Origin: Syntrophaceticus schinkii
GTDB taxonomy: Bacteria > Bacillota > DSM-12270 > Thermacetogeniales > Thermacetogeniaceae
DNA: 51,387 nucleotides
Assembly (NCBI RefSeq): GCF_000946815.1
Contig: NZ_CDRZ01000282.1
Span: forward strand, 1 to 51,387
Reading direction: 5' to 3'
Below the pieces are notes generated by a model, which did no database searches, had not been told where the DNA came from, and saw only the letters and a list, made by a program, of their open reading frames with translations. This document shows positions 18,992 through 27,575 of this stretch, piece by piece. The stretch's first letter is position 1, and each line of letters begins with the position of its first letter. The position numbers were made by a program, and so were the translations under genes.

Positions 18992-19020
18992 CATCGTTAT
19001 GATAAAATCACATAACGATG
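18992..19020. repeat. Perfect inverted repeat next to the CRISPR-like array
   Basis: CATCGTTATG (18992-19001) and CATAACGATG (19011-19020) around a 9-base loop. No T-tract follows. Another inverted pair, CTGGATTC (18910-18917) and GAATCCAG (18935-18942), lies upstream. No gene in 18650-19338. Confidence 0.6.
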
Positions 19021-19091
19021 TCACTTTCCAATATTTATACGGATTTATACCCTCCTCGTTACGTGTTCCCGGGAATCTAGGAATCACCGCT

Positions 19092-19247
19092 ATGATAATT
19101 CCACCTGTAGGAAACTAAGAATAGGAGGAAGTGCCAACATACTGTTCGATGCCAGATGATAATTCCACCTGTAGGAAACTAAGCGTGGTTCAAACACACA
19201 AATAACACTCCGGTGCTGGATTATAATTCCACCTGCAGGAAACTAAG
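19092..19247 (+). CRISPR. CRISPR-like mini-array: three repeats, two spacers, no cas genes
   Basis: ATAATTCCACCTGTAGGAAA followed by CTAAG occurs at 19095-19119 and 19159-19183, and with two changes at 19223-19247. The start-to-start distance is exactly 64 bp both times. The shared AT before each copy extends the repeat to about 28 bp with 36-bp unrelated spacers. The degenerate third copy suggests the leader is on the left. No cas gene in the window, so it would be an orphan or remnant array. A non-CRISPR minisatellite is the alternative. Confidence 0.65.
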
Positions 19248-19338
19248 CAAACAATGCCTAATAAGAAAAGTATGCATTATTATGTAAAACGATGTCGATA
19301 TTGCACGTAAATTATCTAATATTTAAAGGAGGGCAACT

Positions 19339-19878
19339 ATGTTCTGTCCAAAATGCGGCAGCGATGTAGACCAACAAAATTCTTTTTGTACTGTTTGCGG
19401 AAATCCATTTGACTTTGAAGATCAACACAGCAGTGCATCAGAAAAAACACAGGCCAGCTTACACTCCATAAATAATGTGCCATCAAAAATAATTATAGGA
19501 GTTATTATTGCTGCCGTTAGTATTCTTTTGATTTTTATATGTTATAAGCCTCAACCACAACATACTGTAACCAGATACATAAAAGCAATTAACAATAACG
19601 ATATCGATAGAATTATGTCCTGTCTTGAGCCAGAGGTTGAAAATCACTTTAAAGAGCTTGAGGCTGATGAACAAGCCAGGGAGCTTAATTACTTACAGGC
19701 TTTTTCAATTAATGATCACAAAATCTTATCCAAAGAAATAGATGGCAATGAAGCGGAAATATTGGTTGCTGCTGTAGTAGATTATCCTGACAGCGACGAG
19801 CCTGAACCCGAAATGGTTAAATTTTTGTTGAAAAAATTTAACAAGGGTTGGAGAATTGTGGACATGGAGTATCTATAA
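19339..19878 (+). CDS. Zinc-ribbon membrane protein with extracellular DUF4878-like domain
   Basis: 179 residues from ATG 19339 with AAAGGAGGG upstream. N-terminal zinc ribbon (CPKCGSDVDQQNSFCTVCG, Cys 3/6/17/20), Ser-rich linker, one membrane helix (about 51-70), and an extracellular alpha+beta domain (TVTRYIKAINNNDIDRIMSCL...GWRIVDMEYL) resembling NTF2-like/DUF4878 folds common in Bacillota lipoproteins. Function unknown. Its layout (zinc ribbon, helix, outer domain) matches the broken gene at the left edge of the window. Confidence 0.7.
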   Translation: MFCPKCGSDVDQQNSFCTVCGNPFDFEDQHSSASEKTQASLHSINNVPSKIIIGVIIAAVSILLIFICYKPQPQHTVTRYIKAINNNDIDRIMSCLEPEVENHFKELEADEQARELNYLQAFSINDHKILSKEIDGNEAEILVAAVVDYPDSDEPEPEMVKFLLKKFNKGWRIVDMEYL

Positions 19879-19961
19879 GGGGTGGAAAGTCAGGTTCATG
19901 AACAGGCGGTACTGCCCTCTGGCAACCAGTAACACCCAAATGGAGAACTCGGAGCCCACAT

Positions 19962-20036
19962 GGTGACTGTCACCATTTTGCGTCACCATTTTGCCGAATA
20001 TGTATAGACAAGTTAGCCCATTAGGTGACTGTTACC
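19962..20036. repeat. Family B repeat, two units, with a 13-bp internal duplication
   Basis: GGTGACTGTCACC at 19962-19974 and GGTGACTGTTACC at 20024-20036. They are 62 bp apart, that is 49 plus an extra CGTCACCATTTTG. Confidence 0.8.
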
Positions 20037-20044
20037 ATCTTGCC

Positions 20045-20458
20045 ATTATCTACTGAAATATAATGGATAGACGCTCATGCCTCTTTATGGCAATACCTCA
20101 GAAAATGAAAACAGAGGCTGACGCTGAACGTTGAGAAACCAGCAAAGGACAGATTCTTCACAGCTTCCGACCCCCAACTTCCGGCATCGGGCATCTATTT
20201 TCAGGTTATTTCGGATTGTTGGCACCAACACTGTAGGAGAGGGAAATAAACAATGAAAGGACTTACCCAGAATTGAATCAACATCTACAAGTCGGCCATC
20301 AGCAGTAACAGCTTACTTTACCATAAAAAACGGCGTTTTCGGCCTTTTATACCCTCTTAGCATGAATCACAAGCCTGGCATTTTTAAACTCATAAGAACA
20401 GGTCACAAGAGTCAATATCTTATCATCTTTAGTTACTTTGACATCAGTCTCATATTTT
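20045..20458. repeat. Left part of a duplicated sortase locus (copy 1)
   Basis: About 415 bp nearly identical to 46717-47132, covering the 3' end of the sortase gene and ~300 bp beyond it. The matching segment on the other side of the sortase is 21189-21268, matching 47133-47222. No gene is seen between 19879 and 20346. Confidence 0.9.
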
Positions 20459-21087
20459 GACCTGCTCTTAACCATATCCAAATACTGTGCATATTCCACA
20501 TCATTAATAAAGGAAACCTGTAAAAAATCGCTGTTTGGCTCAGTAAGATATACCGAAAAAATCTGCCACCTCATAGGCTGTTGGAGCGAATCATATTCAA
20601 TAAAGGCGTGATCAGCATAAAAAGAGCGGTCTTTGTAGGCGGAAAGGCCGGCAAACATACAACCGTCCTTCATATTATGGCCATATATAATCGTATTATG
20701 GTCCTTTTCATCATTGGAGTTTCTGTAATCCATGAATATGGAGCCCCGTGAGGACCTTTCCTTTTTAAGGTTATGTTTCAAATAGAACTCATTATCTTCA
20801 GTTTGCACAACAGGATAATCAATTTCCGTACCCGGTATCTTGATCCAGCCAACCACATCTTTGTTCATCCCTAACAGACTCTTAAACGGATCGGTCGGGT
20901 CGCCCGGATCGCCTGGATCGGCCGGGTCGGCACACCGCAGTTGATGGTATTCTTTCCTCAATCCCTCATTAAGAGCCCTGCTGGAATAACCATCATAAAG
21001 ATAGCTGCCGATGTTTACACCACTGTAAATCAATACAGCAGACAACAAAATAATCAAAATTACCTTTATCTTCTCCCGGTGCTTCAT
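20347..21087 (-). CDS. Class B sortase
   Basis: 246 residues from ATG 21087 (GGAGG six bases upstream; an ATG three bases earlier is also possible). One N-terminal membrane helix (VILIILLSAVLIYSGVNIG), then a linker with DPADPGDPGDPTDPF, encoded by short CGGATCG-type DNA repeats, and a sortase domain. Catalytic His in IIYGHNM, Cys in LTLVTCSYE and Arg in NARLVIHAKR are all present. Class B features include DYPVVQTEDNEFYLKHN and GSIFMDYRN. A membrane transpeptidase that joins surface proteins to the wall or to each other; its substrate is not identified here. A deleted copy lies at 46717-47222. Confidence 0.92.
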   Translation of the reverse strand: MKHREKIKVILIILLSAVLIYSGVNIGSYLYDGYSSRALNEGLRKEYHQLRCADPADPGDPGDPTDPFKSLLGMNKDVVGWIKIPGTEIDYPVVQTEDNEFYLKHNLKKERSSRGSIFMDYRNSNDEKDHNTIIYGHNMKDGCMFAGLSAYKDRSFYADHAFIEYDSLQQPMRWQIFSVYLTEPNSDFLQVSFINDVEYAQYLDMVKSRSKYETDVKVTKDDKILTLVTCSYEFKNARLVIHAKRV

Positions 21088-21102
21088 CATGGCCCTCCGC
21101 TT

Positions 21103-21192
21103 GGGGACTGTCACCAAATTGCCGAATATGTATAGACAAGTTAGCCCATTTGGTGACTGTCACCATTTTGCCGAATATGTATAGACAAGTTA
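21103..21192. repeat. Family B repeat, two units at 49-bp spacing, upstream of sortase
   Basis: GGGACTGTCACC variant at 21103-21115 and GGTGACTGTCACC at 21152-21164, each followed by TTGCCGAATATGTATAGACAA. It forms the immediate upstream region of the sortase gene. Confidence 0.88.
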
Positions 21193-21265
21193 TGACCGAG
21201 TCGCTAACCGCTCCCTTCACCATCCCGGGCCAAAAGCAATAAAGCAAGCCTCACCCCGGCAGTGT

Positions 21266-22351
21266 CTATTCATTCAATAATTGGAAAAGCTCATCTGTAT
21301 TATTGAACTCAATATCCCAAAAATCATCGATTTCTTTAAAATAATCCGTACTATTTATTACACCCGCTAATGTGATTATGGAATCGCATACCGGAGTAGG
21401 GATATTGAGATTGGCACCCAACACGTGCAGTAAACCTAAGCCTTTTGGGACATCTTCGGTAATGTAGCGATTATCCACAGTGGAAGTTTTTAAGTCCTTA
21501 ACGCTCTCTGCATATAACTCAAAACCTTCCTCGATGGTATAGTCGTCAGAATTTTCAAATGTCCTAACCAGAAATTCCTCAAAATACGACCGCGGCTTTG
21601 CTCCAATGCCTTTTAACACAGCCATTTTTTCATCGTCCAGTTTATTTACAATTTTCCATATTGACGGTGTAAACCCTTCAGCATACATTGAAAAAGAGCC
21701 CGCCGAAGACTCAATACACCCCGCATTCATTGTAATGCCGACTGTATGCATTATCAGATTGGGATTATGTAAAGCTATTTCAAATACATTATTTCTTTCT
21801 ATCCATTTGCCTGGAACCGGTGGCAGAGCTTTAACGATTTTTTGAAAACAGTGCTCTCCTAAAGCAGCTATCGGATGGCCATAATTCGATGAAAAAATAC
21901 ATACAGTACCCGGTTTTATTATGCGGGATGAAAACAGTAGTGTTTCACCTTCTACAAATAACACTTTCGCTTTATTATTAGCATTGTTCACAGCATTTCG
22001 AAACAATATACTACCTACATAACCTGGAGAGATATAAACAACTTGGCCATCCTTAAAAAAGGGCGCTAATACCCGAGCTAGATGCCCGTGGAAGAGAGAA
22101 ACATAAAAAACAAGGATGACATCCGCATCCTTCAGCGCCCCTTCCACATCTCGAGTTACATCGATTAGCGGATATACTCCTTCCCCCATAACTCCCTCCA
22201 GGCGGATTTCTTTTGTCTGTGCAAGCTTTTCAAAATTACTTTCATGAATATTACTCCCCATTTTTAATAAAGTGACATTAAAACCTCGCATTGCATAGTA
22301 TGCTGCCGCAGCGCAGCCACCATGCCCTGTCCCTATAATTGTGATATTAAT
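21266..22351 (-). CDS. Opine/octopine-dehydrogenase-like NAD(P)-binding protein, probable ATT start
   Basis: From ATG 22291 the protein lacks the Rossmann start. Extending upstream gives INITIIGTGHGGCAAAAYYAM, the expected GxGxxG nucleotide-binding motif, back to an ATT at 22349-22351 with GGAGG nine bases before it and a stop (TAG) seven codons upstream. No ATG, GTG or TTG lies in between. So translation likely begins at ATT, as in infC, or the start codon has mutated. The rest fits the NAD/NADP octopine/nopaline dehydrogenase family (ALHNPNLIMHTVGITMNAG; FSMYAEGFTPSIWKIVNKLDDE). About 361 residues. Substrate unknown. Monocistronic. Confidence 0.8.
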   Translation of the reverse strand: MNITIIGTGHGGCAAAAYYAMRGFNVTLLKMGSNIHESNFEKLAQTKEIRLEGVMGEGVYPLIDVTRDVEGALKDADVILVFYVSLFHGHLARVLAPFFKDGQVVYISPGYVGSILFRNAVNNANNKAKVLFVEGETLLFSSRIIKPGTVCIFSSNYGHPIAALGEHCFQKIVKALPPVPGKWIERNNVFEIALHNPNLIMHTVGITMNAGCIESSAGSFSMYAEGFTPSIWKIVNKLDDEKMAVLKGIGAKPRSYFEEFLVRTFENSDDYTIEEGFELYAESVKDLKTSTVDNRYITEDVPKGLGLLHVLGANLNIPTPVCDSIITLAGVINSTDYFKEIDDFWDIEFNNTDELFQLLNE

Positions 22352-22619
22352 TGGTGATAGCCTCCATTTCTAATCTAGCAAATTACATTTGTATTATGCG
22401 TCTATTACTACTTTGGGGAACACCCTAACCCCCTTGTCAGATACAGATATAATAAGGTTCTGCTTAGAAATCTAGTAGAAATCTAGTAGATAGGTTATCC
22501 CGGATTGGCTCAAAACGGTTGGATAGAAAGCAGAAGAAATCCATTATGGAGAGCGCATGGCCAAAACCTGTCCATCCAGTATTGATCATATCATAATTTG
22601 GTCCACATAGGGCCCACAT

Positions 22620-22719
22620 GGTGACTGTCACCATTTTGCCGAACACCAAATTACCGAATTTGTATATACAAGTTAGCCCATTTGGTGACTGTCACCATTT
22701 TGGTGAATATGTATAGACA
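22620..22719. repeat. Family B repeat, two units 64 bp apart
   Basis: GGTGACTGTCACC at 22620-22632 and 22684-22696, with TTTGTATATACAAGTTAGCC between and ATGTATAGACAA after. The spacing is 49 plus a 15-base insertion. The rest of 22352-22795 has a tandem GAAATCTAGTA pair near 22467 and no gene. Confidence 0.85.
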
Positions 22720-22795
22720 AAACAGTGGCCCCAGTGGTCATCTCCAAGTAGGTAGTGCCACCCGATAGCAGCCCCGGAGCACCGGTTGCTGCGGC

Positions 22796-23968
22796 TTAAT
22801 ACAGATAGTGCCTCGTCATGGGCAGCTCATTATTGATCCCCTTCTCCAGAATAAATTGATGGAGATCCACCACACGGTAGCGGAAGCCGTAGATACATGA
22901 ATTCAGATAAACCTGCCACATGCGAATAAAGGGCTCATCAAACTTCTTGCGCACAGCATCCAGATTCTTTTCGAAAGCATCCGCCCAGAACTTCAGGGTC
23001 CTGGCATAATGCAGCCGCAAACTTTCCATATCCTTGATATAAAAATCATGCTCCGGCAGTGTGGCCACCAGCTCCCTTATCGAAGGTATATAACCCCCCG
23101 GGAAAATATAGCGCTCCATCCAGGCGTTGCTTTCCGATTCTACCTGTTTGGTGATCGTGTGGAGCACAAATACTCCCCCATCTTTTAGCAAAGAATCCGC
23201 CGCAGCTGTAAAATCAGGTATATTCGCCCGGCCTACATGTTCCAACATCCCCACACTCACCAGCCGGTCAAACTGAACCCCCGAAGAAGCCAGTTCACGA
23301 TAATCCTGAAGCTTTACATCCACCTGGCCTTCCAAACCCTCATCTTTTATTCGCTGCTTGCTTTTGGCAACCTGTTCTTCACTGAGAGTTACCCCCAAGC
23401 TCTTGACCCCATACTGCTTGGCGGCACGGATAATCAGCTCACCCCAACCGCTGCCGATATCCAGCAAGGCCTGCCCCTCTTTCAGGTTCAGCTTTTTTAA
23501 TAAATAATCGACCTTGTTCATCTGCGCCTGGTACAGCGAATTATCCGGCTGCTCAAAATAGGCACAGGAATAAGTCATGCTTTCATCCAGCCACAAGCCG
23601 TAAAAATCATTACCAATATCATAATGATACTTGATGTCTTTTCTATTGCGGTTCGGCGACTTGGGGATTAATTTCGAGATTGCCCCCAACACTTTGCTTT
23701 CTTTTTCAAACATGTCCTTATTCTTAAAAACCAGGTCTAAAATAGCGCGCAGATCCCCTTCATAATCGATATCCCCGCCCATGTACGCTTCACCGAAAAA
23801 CAGAGCCGGGTCATTAATGATCTCCTTTTCCGGAAGGGGCTTATTCAGAATAAGAGTAAATTTGCTCTCACCTTCCCCAAAATGCTCCACACTGCCGTCC
23901 CAGTACTTCACAGCAAAAGACCCACCTTCAATGCGTCCAAACAGCTTGTTGAGAAAAAACTTCTGCAT
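22796..23968 (-). CDS. cfa: Cyclopropane-fatty-acyl-phospholipid synthase
   Basis: 390 residues, normal length. N-terminal domain (VKYWDGSVEHFGEGESKFTL...DPALFFGEAYMGGDIDYEGDL) followed by KYHYDIGNDFYGLWLDESMTYSCAYF and the SAM-binding motif LLDIGSGWGEL. SVGMLEHVG and the C-terminal CIYGFRYRVVDLHQF are also family signatures. It transfers a methylene group from SAM to unsaturated acyl chains of membrane lipids. ATG 23968 with AAAGGAGCAG upstream. Monocistronic. Confidence 0.95.
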   Translation of the reverse strand: MQKFFLNKLFGRIEGGSFAVKYWDGSVEHFGEGESKFTLILNKPLPEKEIINDPALFFGEAYMGGDIDYEGDLRAILDLVFKNKDMFEKESKVLGAISKLIPKSPNRNRKDIKYHYDIGNDFYGLWLDESMTYSCAYFEQPDNSLYQAQMNKVDYLLKKLNLKEGQALLDIGSGWGELIIRAAKQYGVKSLGVTLSEEQVAKSKQRIKDEGLEGQVDVKLQDYRELASSGVQFDRLVSVGMLEHVGRANIPDFTAAADSLLKDGGVFVLHTITKQVESESNAWMERYIFPGGYIPSIRELVATLPEHDFYIKDMESLRLHYARTLKFWADAFEKNLDAVRKKFDEPFIRMWQVYLNSCIYGFRYRVVDLHQFILEKGINNELPMTRHYLY

Positions 23969-24221
23969 AATCTGCTCCTTTCCCTGATCTTAAATCAGAA
24001 CAATCGATACACAATTAGTAGTAAGACATACCCTAAACACGGCAGCACCGAGACAAAACCTACCAGTTCTTCCTTACTGTTTGTTTCTATCATAGTATTG
24101 ATATTCCTGCCTTGTCAAAGCCTTCCCCCGGCAGTCTACAGCAATTTTGGCACAAAAAAACAGACAGACATCAGGTCTACTCTCGCAGGGCACCTGGATG
24201 CACCAGGCACCTGAGACTGCA

Positions 24222-24262
24222 ACCTGTATATACAAATTCAGCAAAAAATGGTGACAGTCACC
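24222..24262. repeat. Family B repeat, single unit
   Basis: CTGTATATACAAATTCAGC then GGTGACAGTCACC at 24250-24262. Upstream are CACCTGGATGCACCAGGCACC short inverted pieces. No gene is seen in 23969-24755. Confidence 0.8.
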
Positions 24263-24645
24263 AATCAGGCCAGATATTATTTGGCCGCTTCTGCCCAAGA
24301 GCCTTCCCCCAAAGAACATTAGCCCCCCATAACGGAAATTATTGTCGTAGACCACAGGAGCCGTTAGTAACCAGGGCGCCTCCCACCATTTTCCCTAAGG
24401 TTTGCGTAGTCTGTTAAACACAGCCCCAGCGAGCAAAAGAAACCTGGCCTACCCATCCCTAGAATACCCAAGGTTCAACCTTGAATGAACCAATTGATTA
24501 ATTCGGTGTATCAGCAAGTCTCCTTTTTTTGGTGACTCAACTGTACCTACGACTATCTTAATTGTATTATCTGAATGTCTGATTTTACACTCCCAGTGCC
24601 AGCCATCACAAACAAAAACGCTGTAATCTTAATACCTGCCCCAGG

Positions 24646-24674
24646 CAGAAAGTAAATTACTCAAGCCTGACCCC
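24646..24674 (-). repeat. Family A repeat, no gene ending in it
   Basis: Minus-strand core GGGGTCAGGCTTGAGTAA then TTTACTTTCTG. Unlike most copies it does not end a recognisable gene; it faces the copy at 25618-25646 across the DUF1002 gene as an inverted pair. Confidence 0.9.
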
Positions 24675-24755
24675 ATTTAGTGATATAATCATAGAACAGC
24701 GCATACATTTATTCAGGTCAATTAGCTTTTATTAACCTATAAAGGGGTGTTCTTT

Positions 24756-25631
24756 ATGAGAAAACTGATATCCATCATAGTAATGGCGGGGTTTTTAATG
24801 GTCATCTTTCCCTTGGCAGCTATGGCCGGTGCCCAGGAAGTAGTCAGCCTGGGGGCAGATCTGACACCACAGCAGGAACGAGAAATACTTGACTTCTTCG
24901 GTGTTGATAAAAATGACGTCAAGATCATCAAGGTAACCAACCAGGAGATGAGGCAGTATCTATCCGGCCTGGTACCGGAAAAACAGTTAGGAACCACAGC
25001 TTACTCTTCAGCACATATTACTCTGGTGTCCAAGGGACACGGAATCAGTGTCAAGACCTACAACATAGCCTGGGTAACCAAAGAGATGTACGCCAATGTT
25101 ATGGTAACTGCGGGTATCGAGGATGCAGATGTAGTCGTAACAGCTCCTTTCCAGGTATCCGGAGCCTCTGCTCTTACCGGCATCACAAAGGCTTTTGAAC
25201 AGGCCTCCGGCAAAAAACTTGACGAAGATGCCAAAAAAACCGCTAACGAAGAACTCGTGGTCACCATAGATCTGGGAGAAGAAATCGGCCAGGAGCAGGC
25301 GGCAGATTTTATGCGGGATGTCAAAGAAGAAGTCGTAAAGAAAAAGGTCAAAAACCCAGACGATATTATCGAAGTGATAAAACGAATCGCAGACGAGCAT
25401 AACATTGAGCTTACCGATGCACAGATTCAAAGGATTATGGAATTGATGCAGAAAATCAGCCGGCTGGATCTTAACCTGAACAAAATTAGCAAACAGCTAG
25501 AGAATATCAATAAAAGCGTTGATGATATCAAAAAGGCCGTAAAAGACAACCAGGGTATCCTTGAGAAAATAGCAAACAGCTTACAGAACTTTTTCAACTG
25601 GATAAAAGATAAGATACGGGGTCAGGCTTGA
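24756..25631 (+). CDS. DUF1002 (YpuA-like) secreted protein
   Basis: 291 residues from ATG 24756 (AAAGGGG eight bases upstream). Signal peptide (LISIIVMAGFLMVIFPLAAMAGA), then the DUF1002 body: VVSLGADLTPQQEREILDFFGV, VTNQEMRQYLSGLVPEKQLG, VTKEMYANVMVTAGIEDADV, APFQVSGASALTGITKAFE. Helical, coiled-coil-like C-terminus (LNKISKQLENINKSVDDIKK). Family function unknown, exported in many Clostridia. The last residues RGQA and the TGA are encoded by a family A repeat. The whole gene lies between inverted family A copies about 970 bp apart. Confidence 0.92.
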   Translation: MRKLISIIVMAGFLMVIFPLAAMAGAQEVVSLGADLTPQQEREILDFFGVDKNDVKIIKVTNQEMRQYLSGLVPEKQLGTTAYSSAHITLVSKGHGISVKTYNIAWVTKEMYANVMVTAGIEDADVVVTAPFQVSGASALTGITKAFEQASGKKLDEDAKKTANEELVVTIDLGEEIGQEQAADFMRDVKEEVVKKKVKNPDDIIEVIKRIADEHNIELTDAQIQRIMELMQKISRLDLNLNKISKQLENINKSVDDIKKAVKDNQGILEKIANSLQNFFNWIKDKIRGQA

Positions 25632-25646
25632 GTAATTGAGTAATTA
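25618..25646 (+). repeat. Family A repeat encoding the DUF1002 C-terminus
   Basis: GGGGTCAGGCTTGAGTAATT then GAGTAATTA. It supplies GQA and the stop. Variant with stops in all three frames. Confidence 0.92.
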
Positions 25647-25751
25647 TAGATTCAGGGATATGTAGATCAGTATTTCCTGGTGACTGTCATCATGCAGGTT
25701 GTCACCATGTAGAATGTAGGTTGTCATCATGCAGGTTGGGTAAAACGACGA

Positions 25752-25776
25752 AAACCGCCGAAATGGCGACTTTTTA
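25752..25776 (+). terminator. Probable terminator of the DUF1002 gene
   Basis: CCGCC-GAAAT-GGCG followed by ACTTTTTAC. Short stem, so moderate support. Confidence 0.4.
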
Positions 25777-25791
25777 CACGCCACAACTCTT

Positions 25792-25806
25792 ACCGCTAAT
25801 AGCGGT
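25792..25806. repeat. ACCGCTAATAGCGGT palindrome family, copy 1
   Basis: Perfect 15-base palindrome within CACAACTCTTACCGC... Related copies with similar flanks occur at 29436-29450 (ACCGCTAATAACGGT) and, inverted, at 38631-38645. Confidence 0.65.
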
Positions 25807-25846
25807 AGAAACATATTCGGGTGGTAACCGATACCTTAGGGGATTG

Positions 25847-25982
25847 ACGCATGAGTCACAAACATAGCACTGCATGAGGTGTTTGAGCGATTGGGCCAGA
25901 ATTTTTATCGCATAAATTGCCCACCTCGGCTCTTAGCTGAGCAGATATGCGGTTATTTTTAATGCGTCAGCAGTGAGCCTGG
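25847..25982 (+). repeat. Dispersed ~135-bp repeat, copy 1
   Basis: The stretch from GACGCATGAGTCACAAACAT to GCGTCAGCAGTG is clearly homologous to the reverse complement of 41420-41557. Shared internal words include TTTGAGCGATTGG, AAATTGCCCACCTCGG and ATGCGGTTATTTTT. No open frame is conserved between the copies. Confidence 0.88.
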
Positions 25983-26112
25983 CCCCGGGGGATTGACGGG
26001 GCACTGAGTTGTTGCTAAAATAAAAGAGCAGAATAGTAGGATGGCAGGAAGATAATTTTAGCTCATGGTAGTACGGCCGGATGGTAGGAGCGTCTTGAAT
26101 ATTGCTAATAAA

Positions 26113-26140
26113 TGGCACTCCGGCTAGGAGTGTCTTTTTT
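26113..26140 (+). terminator. Rho-independent terminator
   Basis: CACTCC-GGCTA-GGAGTG followed by TCTTTTTTT. No gene is obvious directly upstream. Downstream to 26398 are several short TTGACTGCTCC direct repeats and then the ABC operon; no T-box motif was found. Confidence 0.7.
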
Positions 26141-26398
26141 TATTCTGTTGACTGCTCATTGACTGCTCCATTGACTGCTCCCTATATCAGCCAAACACAG
26201 TGCGGAAACGGCTAATACGGCAAAGTCATTAACCTGATGGGCATCACAAAAGCGACTGCAGTGATCGGGAAACGGCATATGACAAAGCCGCCCATTGACT
26301 CTATTAACTCTCCGGACTGCTCCATTGGCTGACAATCGGCGACAATTGACTGCCCAGAGACTGCTTATATTCCTGCAATCCAAATAGGGGGGAGAAAC

Positions 26399-27397
26399 TT
26401 GAAGAAGTTGCTGGCATGGGGAATGATGTTTGTTTTGCTGCTAGCGGTTGTAACCGGATGCGGAGAAAGCTCTAGCAATACCGGGGGGCAGCAGGACGCC
26501 GAGAAGAAGGTCAAATTGGGTATTATCCAGGTTGCGGAACACCCTGCCCTGGATGCTGCTCGCGAGGGTTTCTTGGACACTCTGGCAGACAATGGTTATG
26601 TGGAAGGAAAGAATTTGATCGTTGACTACGGAAACGCCCAGGGTGATCAGACGGCACTGAAAACAATCGCCAAAAAATTGGTGACCGGCAATTGTGATTT
26701 GATCCTGGCCATCGCCACCGATTCCGCCCAGGCTGTGGCAGCGGAAACAACAAAGATACCGATTATGATCACCGCGGTGACCGACCCGGTAACTGCCAAA
26801 CTGGTGCAGTCCAACGAAAAACCAGGTACCAATGTGACAGGCACCAATGACATGAACCCTGTTAAGGAGCAGGTGGAACTGCTGCAAAAACTGGCCCCCA
26901 AGGCAAAGAGGATTGGGGTTGTCTACAATGCCGGAGAGGTCAACTCCGTGGTACAGGTCGATATGGTGAAGGATACCGCTTCCAAGGCTGGACTGAAGGT
27001 TGTCGAAGCCACTGTTTCCAATACCAGTGAGGTGATGCAGGCAGCCCAATCCCTGGTGGGGAGAGTTGATGCCATCTATATTCCGACAGATAATACGGTC
27101 TCTTCATCTGTAGAATCAGTTATCAAGGTTGCTGAGGCCAATGCCCTCCCGGTTGTTGTGGGGGAAGCAGCAATGGTTGACCGCGGCGCCCTGGCTACCC
27201 TGGGCATTGACTACAACAAGCTCGGCAAGCAGACCGCGGAGATGGCCCTCAGGGTTCTGAAGGGAGAAAAACCACAGGAGATGCCTGTGGAGGGGCAGAA
27301 GGATATGGAACTGGTGCTGAACATGAAAGCAGCCCAGGCGATGAAAGTCACCATCCCAGAAGAGATGAAAGCACAGGCAGCAAGAGTTATTGAATAA
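26399..27397 (+). CDS. ABC transporter substrate-binding lipoprotein (TrpX-like, PF04392)
   Basis: 332 residues from TTG 26399 (GGGGGGAG six bases upstream). Lipoprotein signal with lipobox VVTGC (Cys 21). The mature part matches the family of TrpX/BMP-like binding proteins: VKLGIIQVAEHPALDAAREGF, LILAIATDSAQAVAA, IPIMITAVTDPVTAKLV, GTNVTGTNDMNPVKEQVELL, and DNTVSSSVESVI. It binds a small aromatic or amino-acid-like ligand outside the cell and feeds the permease encoded next; the ligand cannot be read from sequence. First gene of a three-gene operon. Confidence 0.9.
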   Translation: MKKLLAWGMMFVLLLAVVTGCGESSSNTGGQQDAEKKVKLGIIQVAEHPALDAAREGFLDTLADNGYVEGKNLIVDYGNAQGDQTALKTIAKKLVTGNCDLILAIATDSAQAVAAETTKIPIMITAVTDPVTAKLVQSNEKPGTNVTGTNDMNPVKEQVELLQKLAPKAKRIGVVYNAGEVNSVVQVDMVKDTASKAGLKVVEATVSNTSEVMQAAQSLVGRVDAIYIPTDNTVSSSVESVIKVAEANALPVVVGEAAMVDRGALATLGIDYNKLGKQTAEMALRVLKGEKPQEMPVEGQKDMELVLNMKAAQAMKVTIPEEMKAQAARVIE

Positions 27398-27575
27398 GAG
27401 GTTGCGGCTGCTTTACCCTGTCATCATAGTCTGCGACGGAATGCAAGAATTACTGAATAAAAGGTTGCGGCTGCAACCAGTCATGTTCAGTTCCCTGGGA
27501 ACATTCGGCTTCGTTATAACAGGTTGCAGTTGCAACGGAATCTGACAGCAGACATAATAATATTTTTGAATCGGA
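27398..27575. repeat. Short duplicated gene-end/hairpin repeats between ABC genes
   Basis: TTATTGAATAAGAGGTTGCGG (the gene end) recurs imperfectly at about 27450 as TTACTGAATAAAAGGTTGCGG, followed by GCTGCAACC, giving hairpin GGTTGC-GGCT-GCAACC. A third variant, GGTTGCAGTTGCAACGG, lies near 27521. Possibly mRNA-stabilising hairpins that lower downstream expression. Confidence 0.6.

Noticed and set aside
20459-21188. Composite transposon carrying sortase
   Set aside because: Flanking duplicated segments are direct, contain no transposase, and are better explained by locus duplication followed by deletion.
26141-26398. T-box or tryptophan-responsive leader before the TrpXYZ-like operon
   Set aside because: No AGGGTGGNACC motif and no convincing specifier structure; only short TTGACTGCTCC repeats.
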